Source: Bacillota bacterium (lineage in GTDB: Bacteria; Bacillota; Clostridia; Christensenellales; SZUA-584). Taken from it: a DNA stretch of 9,097 nt. Where the stretch lies: assembly GCA_023436525.1 (NCBI GenBank), contig JAEZIW010000030.1, forward strand, positions 1-9,097, in the 5' to 3' direction. Below, one piece after another: positions 5,284 through 9,097 of this stretch (position 1 is the first letter of the stretch; every line of letters starts with the position of its first letter). The notes under the pieces were generated by a model. That model worked only from the letters and a program-made list of their open reading frames with translations. It was not told the origin of the DNA and searched no databases. A program made the translations under genes and the position numbers.

Positions 5284-5887
5284 AGAAACAAAGGTCAGCG
5301 ACGTGTTAGAGTCGCTGGATACAACTGAACAGCCGAAGAAACCTGAGGGTGTGTTTATCAAACAGGAAAAAACCGATAAACCTTATTGGTATGTCATCCA
5401 CACATATTCAGGCTATGAAAACAAAGTCAAGATGAATCTTGAAAAGGCGATTCAAAACCGGGGCTTTGAGGATGTCATCCTTGAGGTTAAGGTGCCTATG
5501 GAAGAGAGCATCGAGGTTAAGAACGGCAAGAAGAAGCACGTCATGAAAAAGCGCTATCCCGGCTACGTAATGGTCAAGATGATTCTTGACGATGAAACGT
5601 GGTACGTGGTGAGAAACACGCGCGGCGTTACCGGGTTTGTGGGGCCGGGCTCAAAGCCCATTCCGCTGACCGATAAAGAAGTACGCGCGATGGGCGTGGA
5701 GAACGTGCCGATCAAGCTCGATGTGGAAGTCGGCGAGAACGTAATGGTAACCTCCGGCCCGCTCGAAAGCTTCGTCGGAGTGATTAAAGAGGTTCAGGCT
5801 GAGAAACAGAAGGTCAAGGTCGTCGTTTCCATGTTCGGCCGCGACACACTGGTCGATCTTGATTTCGTCCAGATCAAACGTATATAA
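5276..5887 (+). CDS. nusG: Transcription termination/antitermination factor NusG
   Basis: 203 residues from ATG 5276; in-frame ATGs at 5267 and 5270 would add three or two residues and cannot be excluded. NusG binds RNA polymerase near the clamp and affects pausing and processivity. The NGN domain starts at about 37 with YWYVIHTYSGYENKV and includes KKRYPGYVMVKM and VRNTRGVTGFVG. The KOW domain occupies about 152-203 (VGENVMVTSGPLESFVG). Residues 1-36 are an acidic extension absent from the compact Bacillus protein, which begins almost directly at the WYV strand. No good ribosome site precedes these ATGs (see the mini-frame at 5242). The stop is followed by a weak AAGAAG/CTTCTT hairpin at 5886-5903. 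Confidence 0.96.
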   Translation: MSEETKVSDVLESLDTTEQPKKPEGVFIKQEKTDKPYWYVIHTYSGYENKVKMNLEKAIQNRGFEDVILEVKVPMEESIEVKNGKKKHVMKKRYPGYVMVKMILDDETWYVVRNTRGVTGFVGPGSKPIPLTDKEVRAMGVENVPIKLDVEVGENVMVTSGPLESFVGVIKEVQAEKQKVKVVVSMFGRDTLVDLDFVQIKRI

Positions 5888-5910
5888 GAAGGTAATTCTT
5901 CTTTTAGCAA

Positions 5911-5941
5911 GTGGGAGGATTATTTCATCCGCTTGTACCAC
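5911..5941 (+). promoter_or_regulatory. L1-binding mRNA operator before rplK (23S L1-stalk mimic)
   Basis: GTGG (5911-5914) pairs with CCAC (5938-5941) and GGAT (5917-5920) pairs with ATCC (5927-5930), leaving a two-base GA on the 5' side and GCTTGTA on the 3' side. This helix, asymmetric loop, helix layout, with GTGGGAGG on one strand and TACCAC on the other, matches the L1-binding stalk in 23S rRNA (GGUGGGAGG...AUACCACC in E. coli). L1 is known to repress the L11-L1 operon through such a copy. Confidence 0.75.
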
Positions 5942-5967
5942 ATTAAAAGAAACAAGGAGGTGTAACC

Positions 5968-6393
5968 ATGGCAAAAAAGATTACTGGTTACGTCAAACTG
6001 CAGATTCCTGCAGGCAAGGCAACGCCTGCCCCGCCGGTCGGTCCGGCCTTGGGTCAGCACGGTGTCAACATTATGGGCTTTTGTAAAGAGTTCAACGAAA
6101 AGACCGCCAAACAGGTGGGCTACATTATCCCCGTCGTCATCACGGTGTACGCTGACAGAACGTTCACGTTCATCATGAAGACGCCTCCGGCGCCCGTCCT
6201 TATCAAAAAGGCGATCAACATTGAAAGCGGCAGCGGCGAGCCCAACAAGAAAAAAGTGGGCAAGATCACCAAAGCGCAGATCAAAGAGATCGCTGAGACA
6301 AAGATGCCGGACCTTAACGCGGCAAGCGTCGAATCGGCCATGAGCATGATTGCCGGAACGGCAAGAAGCATGGGCGTCGAAGTTGTCGACTAG
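5968..6393 (+). CDS. rplK: 50S ribosomal protein L11
   Basis: 141 residues, exactly the usual length; ATG has AAGGAGGTG 7 bases upstream. The N-terminal domain carries the hallmark QIPAGKATPAPPVGPALGQ (12-30), the thiostrepton and release-factor contact region. The C-terminal domain (about 75-141) includes KVGKITKAQIKEIAE and ends AGTARSMGVEVVD; it binds the GTPase-associated centre of 23S rRNA. L11 contributes to elongation-factor GTPase activation and is needed for RelA-type sensing of uncharged tRNA. It is preceded by an L1 operator at 5911-5941 and followed by a second one at 6400-6431. Confidence 0.98.
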   Translation: MAKKITGYVKLQIPAGKATPAPPVGPALGQHGVNIMGFCKEFNEKTAKQVGYIIPVVITVYADRTFTFIMKTPPAPVLIKKAINIESGSGEPNKKKVGKITKAQIKEIAETKMPDLNAASVESAMSMIAGTARSMGVEVVD

Positions 6394-6399
6394 AGAATA

Positions 6400-6431
6400 G
6401 TGGGAGGCTAAAAAATTAGCCGTATCACCAC
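6400..6431 (+). promoter_or_regulatory. Second L1-binding mRNA operator, directly before the rplA ribosome site
   Basis: GTGG (6400-6403) pairs with CCAC (6428-6431), and GGCTAA (6406-6411) pairs perfectly with TTAGCC (6416-6421) under an AAAA loop. The internal loop is GA on the 5' side and GTATCA on the 3' side. The plan is the same as the element before rplK, and the 5' strand GTGGGAGGCT is identical to the 23S L1 stalk of E. coli at that point. The last C is immediately next to the Shine-Dalgarno GAGGAGG (6432-6438), so bound L1 would block initiation. Confidence 0.72.
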
Positions 6432-6443
6432 GAGGAGGATAAT

Positions 6444-6494
6444 ATGAAATGAGGAAAGAAATATCTTGAGAGCCTCAAGGCCTACGATAAGACA
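6444..6494 (+). other. Expected rplA start region interrupted by a TGA at codon 3
   Basis: A perfect ribosome site GAGGAGG (6432-6438) sits 5 bases before ATG 6444, which opens ATG AAA TGA GGA AAG AAA TAT, then runs open in the same frame into rplA. Without the TGA (6450-6452) it would read MKxGKKYLESLKAYDKT, the normal start of L1 in this group, where x is usually Arg or His. A single change from CGA to TGA would explain it. It may be a true nonsense change, a polymorphism or a sequence error. Confidence 0.8.
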
Positions 6495-7139
6495 ATGCAG
6501 TACGACCCGATTGAGGCGCTGCAGCTGTCTATCGATACAGCCAAGGCCAATTTTGATGAGACGATCGAAGTTTCGATCCGTCTGGGTGTAGACCCGCGCC
6601 ATGCCGATCAGCAGGTGAGAGGCGCGCTCGTGCTGCCGCACGGCACCGGCAAAACACAGCGCGTGCTTGTGTTTGCTAAGGGCGACAGTGCCAAGGAAGC
6701 CGAAGAGGCGGGTGCTGATTACGTCGGCGGCGATGAGTTTGTTGACAAGATCAAAAACGAAAACTGGTTCGATTTCGATATCTGCGTAGCAACACCCGAT
6801 ATGATGGGTGTGGTCGGTAAAATCGGCCGTATGCTTGGCCCCAAGGGCCTCATGCCGAACCCGAAATCCGGAACGGTGACCAAAGAAGTGGCCAAGGCCA
6901 TCGCAGACATCAAAGCCGGTAAAGTGGAGTACCGTGTGGACAAAACGGCCATCGTGCACGTTATCATCGGCAAAAAGAGCTTCGGCAAGGAAAAGCTGAA
7001 TGACAACTTAGGCGCATTGATGGAAGCGCTGATTAAGGCCAAGCCGTCTGCCGCCAAGGGTACCTACTTAAAGAGCGTGGTTGTATCGTCCACAATGGGC
7101 CCGGGTGTTAAAATCAACCCGATGCGTTTTATTAACTAG
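6495..7139 (+). CDS. rplA: 50S ribosomal protein L1 (open part; natural start probably 6444)
   Basis: The uninterrupted frame from ATG 6495 encodes 214 residues; counting from the natural start at 6444 the length is 231, the family norm. Signature blocks are intact: RLGVDPRHADQQVRG, VLPHGTGKT, MLGPKGLMPNPKSGTVT (114-130 here) and the end SSTMGPGVKINPM. L1 forms the mobile stalk beside the E site and is a translational repressor of its own operon. If only the 6495 start is used, the first 17 residues of domain I, which carry lysines near the RNA, are missing and the ribosome site is poor (AAGG, 14 bases away). Two L1 operators precede rplK and rplA. The promoter for rplJL overlaps its stop. 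Confidence 0.93.
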   Translation: MQYDPIEALQLSIDTAKANFDETIEVSIRLGVDPRHADQQVRGALVLPHGTGKTQRVLVFAKGDSAKEAEEAGADYVGGDEFVDKIKNENWFDFDICVATPDMMGVVGKIGRMLGPKGLMPNPKSGTVTKEVAKAIADIKAGKVEYRVDKTAIVHVIIGKKSFGKEKLNDNLGALMEALIKAKPSAAKGTYLKSVVVSSTMGPGVKINPMRFIN

Positions 7140-7169
7140 TTGACAAAGCGCGGCGGAAGCTGATAGAAT
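7140..7169 (+). promoter_or_regulatory. Promoter of the rplJ-rplL unit
   Basis: Consensus TTGACA (7140-7145), beginning directly after the rplA stop, then an 18-base spacer and TAGAAT (7164-7169) with an extended -10 TGA at 7161-7163. The start is expected near 7176, at the beginning of the L10 leader. Confidence 0.82.
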
Positions 7170-7175
7170 AACTAC

Positions 7176-7308
7176 GAAAAATTGAAAACCTGAATCTGCC
7201 GAAGACAACAGGTGCGATCCATCGCTTAATTTCCTGTCGAGGAGAGTTGATACGAAAAGAAACCCTTTTTTGTGCAGCTTTCCTGTGCGAAAAAGGGTTT
7301 TTGGTTTT
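7176..7308 (+). promoter_or_regulatory. L10 leader (ribosomal protein autoregulatory RNA)
   Basis: The leader carries the conserved strings of the L10-leader family: CCTG...CTGCCGAAGACAACAGGTGCG (7188-7216), a GCGA/TCGC hairpin at 7214-7225 and CCTGTCGAGGAG (7233-7244), upstream of a terminator stem. In Bacillus the L10(L12)4 complex binds this RNA and favours termination, matching L10 and L12 supply to ribosome demand. Location between promoter and rplJ fits exactly. Confidence 0.85.
7260..7308 (+). terminator. Attenuator terminator of the L10 leader
   Basis: AAACCCTTTTT (7260-7270) pairs perfectly with AAAAAGGGTTT (7290-7300), extended inward by GTGCAG with CTGTGC (some G-U pairs) to about 18 pairs around a 5-base loop, followed by TTTTTGGTTTT. 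It lies just upstream of the rplJ ribosome site. Confidence 0.88.
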
Positions 7309-7333
7309 ATCGTCGCTAAGGAGGTGAAACATT

Positions 7334-7861
7334 TTGGGAGAGAAAGCCATAGAGGCGAAGAAACAAATCGTTCTTGAGATCAAAGAAAAGATGGAACAGA
7401 GCAAGGGTATCATCTTTTATGATTACAGAGGACTGAGTGTTGAGGAAGTGACCGATCTTCGCAACAAGTTCCGTGCACAGGGCGTTGAGTATCATGTTAT
7501 CAAGAACTCGATGTTGAAGCGCGCAGCAGACCTGATGGAGATTAAAGGGCTGGACGAAACGCTATCGGGCCCCACGGCTGTGGCGTTCGGCATCAGCGAT
7601 CCGGTTGCTCCGGCGAAGGTGCTTGTTGAATTCGTCAAGAAGGCGAAGAAGACCGAGATCAAAGCCGGCGTGCTGGGCACAAAGGTGATTGACGTTAAGG
7701 GCATTGAAGCGTTGGCAGAGCTGCCGTCCAGAGAGCAGTTGATTGCGCAGTTGGCAGGCACATTGCAGGCGCCCATTTCCGGCATTGCACGGTCGCTTTC
7801 GGGCATTATCTGCAAGCTCGGGTACGCGTTAAACGCGGTTAAAGATCAAAAACAGGCTTAA
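7334..7861 (+). CDS. rplJ: 50S ribosomal protein L10
   Basis: 175 residues, near the usual 165-175, from TTG 7334 with a full AAGGAGGTGA (7318-7327) upstream. The RNA-binding N-terminal part is typical: YRGLSVEEVTDLR (31-43) and HVIKNSMLKRA (54-64). The C-terminal helix (about 135-170), with ALAELPSREQLIAQLAG and the ARSLSGIICKLGYALNAV stretch, is the platform that holds L12 dimers. L10 with L12 forms the stalk that recruits translation GTPases. The use of TTG rather than ATG may lower its output against rplL, whose product is needed in four or six copies per L10. Confidence 0.97.
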   Translation: MGEKAIEAKKQIVLEIKEKMEQSKGIIFYDYRGLSVEEVTDLRNKFRAQGVEYHVIKNSMLKRAADLMEIKGLDETLSGPTAVAFGISDPVAPAKVLVEFVKKAKKTEIKAGVLGTKVIDVKGIEALAELPSREQLIAQLAGTLQAPISGIARSLSGIICKLGYALNAVKDQKQA

Positions 7862-7910
7862 TGAAGCCACAACAAAAATTGAATTAAAATTTTTACGGAG
7901 GAAATTAAAA

Positions 7911-8285
7911 ATGAGCAATATCGAAATTTTAGAAGCCATTGAGAAGATGAGCGTACTGGAGCTTTCCGAGCTTATCAAAGCGATTGAAGACAAATTCGGC
8001 GTGAGCGCTGCGGCTCCTGTGGCTGTGGCTGCGGCTGGTCCGGTTGCGGCGGCTGCTCCTGTTGAAGAAGAGAAGACTGAGTTCGACGTCGTCCTGAAGG
8101 ATGCCGGCGCTGAGAAGATCAAGGTTATCAAGGTTGTCCGCGAGCTGACAGCTCTTGGCCTGAAAGAAGCGAAAGACCTCGTTGACGGCGCTCCGAGCAC
8201 AGTGAAAGAAGCTGTTGGCAAGGAAGAAGCTGAAGGCATGGTTGCTAAGCTGAAAGAAGCCGGCGCAACTGCGGAACTGAAATAA
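7911..8285 (+). CDS. rplL: 50S ribosomal protein L7/L12
   Basis: 124 residues, standard; ATG with GGAGG (7897-7901) 9 bases upstream. Residues 1-31 form the dimer and L10-binding domain, 33-52 the flexible alanine- and valine-rich hinge, and 56-124 the globular domain with EKIKVIKVVRELTALGLKEAKDLVD, which contacts EF-Tu and EF-G. A loose A/T-only hairpin (AAAAATT 7874-7880 with AATTTTT 7888-7894) lies between rplJ and the ribosome site; it is too weak to be a terminator and could mark mRNA processing. A strong terminator follows, so rpoB is not co-transcribed here. Confidence 0.98.
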   Translation: MSNIEILEAIEKMSVLELSELIKAIEDKFGVSAAAPVAVAAAGPVAAAAPVEEEKTEFDVVLKDAGAEKIKVIKVVRELTALGLKEAKDLVDGAPSTVKEAVGKEEAEGMVAKLKEAGATAELK

Positions 8286-8299
8286 GTTATCGCTTTTTC

Positions 8300-8338
8300 A
8301 AAAGTCTCTTGCGGAGCAATCTGCGGGAGACTTTTTTT
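8300..8338 (+). terminator. Strong intrinsic terminator after rplL
   Basis: AAAAGTCTC (8300-8308) pairs with GAGACTTTT (8327-8335), and the stem continues inward through TTGCGG/CTGCGG with some G-U pairs to a 6-base loop. Seven T (8332-8338) complete the signal. It closes the ribosomal unit. Confidence 0.9.
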
Positions 8339-8405
8339 ATTCGCATTGCGATATGAATTTAATATCTGCCTCATTCATATATCAAATAATGAAAAGGGTG
8401 AGGTA

Positions 8406-8864
8406 ATGAAAAAGCTTGTAAAACCTATAATTGTATTGATTATCTTAATTTGTGTAATATATTTGATGTTAACGACATTATATAAACCTAGCCAACCGGC
8501 TAGGGAATCTAGAGAAGAATTATACCAAGATGTTTTTATATCATTGCTGCTGCCAAGTATTCAAGGCGAAGTTAACAAATATTACTCTGAATATCTGACA
8601 GAGCCTCCGATGGTTGCGCCTTATACCATTTTTGTTTTAAGTGCAAAAAGGCCAGATGGATATCGTACATTCTTTTTCAGATTGAAGCTAAAAATAGACT
8701 CATATATAGGGCCGCATATCAGCGTCGGACTTGATTATTTAACGTTGACAGTAGATGGCTCCGGAAATGTTGTCATTGAAAAGTTTGAACATATCAAAAG
8801 CTATGAACTGCCACCAAATTATGAAGATATAATTAAAGAAGGATATAAAAATCCGATACCATAA
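8406..8864 (+). CDS. DUF3888-like membrane-anchored protein, function unknown
   Basis: 152 residues from ATG 8406, chosen because AGGGTGAGG (8395-8403) precedes it; an in-frame ATG at 8346 has no ribosome site and would put charged residues before the membrane helix. Residues 1-7 are basic (MKKLVKP) and 8-25 form one membrane helix or uncleaved signal anchor, so the rest is probably outside the cell. The outer part holds a helix ELYQDVFISLLLPSIQGEV (38-56) and then conserved blocks TEPPMVAPYTIFVLS (65-79), RPDGYRTFFFRLKL (82-95), GPHISVG (102-108) and FEHIKSYELPPNY (127-139), which I recall from the DUF3888 group of Bacillota. The gene is visibly richer in A+T than the ribosomal genes beside it, has no operon partner and stands where rpoB normally is, suggesting acquisition. 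Confidence 0.72.
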   Translation: MKKLVKPIIVLIILICVIYLMLTTLYKPSQPARESREELYQDVFISLLLPSIQGEVNKYYSEYLTEPPMVAPYTIFVLSAKRPDGYRTFFFRLKLKIDSYIGPHISVGLDYLTLTVDGSGNVVIEKFEHIKSYELPPNYEDIIKEGYKNPIP

Positions 8865-8900
8865 ATCACTTTGGACTAAGCTTTTGTCATTTTTTAAGCC

Positions 8901-9017
8901 TTCTCCTACGAGGAGAATGTGGTGCGCAGCACCGGATGAGGTGTCAAAATAAGAGCAGTCAAACGAACACATCTTCAATCGCCAGTCGGCGTTGGCTTCC
9001 CCGCGAAGGGGAAGCCA
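8901..9017. repeat. Cluster of palindromic intergenic repeat elements (REP/MITE-like)
   Basis: Three hairpins follow each other: TTCTCCT-ACG-AGGAGAA (8901-8917), GGTGC-GCA-GCACC (8921-8933) followed by GGATGAGGTGT, and TGGCTTCCCC-GCGAA-GGGGAAGCCA (8993-9017). The pattern of a TTCTCC hairpin, a variable GC hairpin and then GGATGAGG is one I recognise from high-copy intergenic repeats of gut-type Clostridia. No gene or T-run goes with them. The first hairpin has an imperfect outer flank (GCC against TGT), as in a decayed copy. Confidence 0.6.
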
Positions 9018-9043
9018 TTGATGCGAGTTTTAACCTCGGGAAT

Positions 9044-9097
9044 CTACTCCCACTTAAAAAAGCGTATGGAAACCCCGATACAGACCACCGCCAGCGA
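9044..9097 (-). CDS. C-terminal end of a probable membrane protein (partial)
   Basis: On the minus strand the frame entering from the right edge reads SLAVVCIGVSIRFFKWE and stops at TAG (9046-9044). The hydrophobic run followed by a short basic tail looks like the last membrane helix of a transporter or similar protein. With only 17 codons the family cannot be named, and a chance open stretch is possible. No T-rich terminator follows on its strand. Confidence 0.4.
   Translation of the reverse strand, partial: SLAVVCIGVSIRFFKWE

Noticed and set aside
6450..6452. UGA as a reassigned sense codon or selenocysteine
   Set aside because: Other genes here stop at TGA where their families end (1344-1346, 4518-4520), no other gene has an internal TGA, and L1 has no known selenocysteine or nearby SECIS-like stem.
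7132..7413. Minus-strand open frame across the L10 leader
   Set aside because: It is antisense to the promoter, leader, terminator and rplJ start, all of which are clear on the plus strand.
7874..7894. Hairpin between rplJ and rplL as a terminator
   Set aside because: The stem is only A-T pairs, and rplL must be made in excess over rplJ, so termination here is unlikely.
8901..9017. Repeat cluster as a CRISPR array or a terminator pair
   Set aside because: The hairpins differ from one another, with no regular repeat-spacer pattern and no T-run.
1..9097. tRNA genes, insertion sequences, CRISPR or a defence system
   Set aside because: I saw no tRNA-like clover leaf with a T-loop GTTCGA core, no transposase and no recognisable defence domain in any frame.

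Overview
The window looks like part of a chromosome from an anaerobic member of the Bacillota, class Clostridia, probably Oscillospirales-like. The grounds are an A-type flavodiiron protein, strong AGGAGG-type ribosome binding sites, TTG and GTG starts, a four-cysteine L33, a SecE with a long basic N-terminus, and the order rpmG-secE-nusG-rplK-rplA-rplJ-rplL. Genus cannot be fixed from the sequence alone.

Left part (1-2305). A flavodiiron protein runs off the left edge on the minus strand. A short plus-strand gene at 1128 encodes a 72-residue peptide that joins a double-glycine type leader to a cysteine-rich zinc-ribbon-like core, followed by a perfect 10-bp stem-loop. A minus-strand gene at 1514-2305 has the fold signature of the inositol monophosphatase family but has lost nearly all its metal-binding motifs.

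Middle part (2306-4551). Two divergent promoters with extended -10 elements separate the phosphatase-like gene from a tight four-gene plus-strand operon: a lipoprotein with eight alternating NGSGN/xGSGD coils (GIN/DUF2807 type), a small four-helix membrane protein, a GNAT acetyltransferase, and an ABM-fold monooxygenase-like protein. The operon ends in a stable stem-loop without a T-run.

Right part (4599-8338). This is the secretion, transcription and ribosome cluster. A clear promoter (TTGACA, 17 bp, TAGATT) is followed at once by a terminator-like hairpin, then rpmG, secE, nusG, rplK and rplA. Two RNA elements that copy the L1-binding stalk of 23S rRNA lie before rplK and before rplA, so L1 probably represses both genes. 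rplA carries an in-frame TGA at codon 3, exactly where homologues have a sense codon. A second promoter overlaps the rplA stop and drives an L10-leader attenuator followed by rplJ and rplL, ended by a strong terminator.

Right edge (8339-9097). rpoB, the usual next gene, is absent. Instead there is an AT-rich gene for a DUF3888-like anchored protein, a cluster of palindromic repeat elements, and the last 17 codons of a minus-strand, probably membrane, protein. This is a break in the normally conserved rplL-rpoB order.
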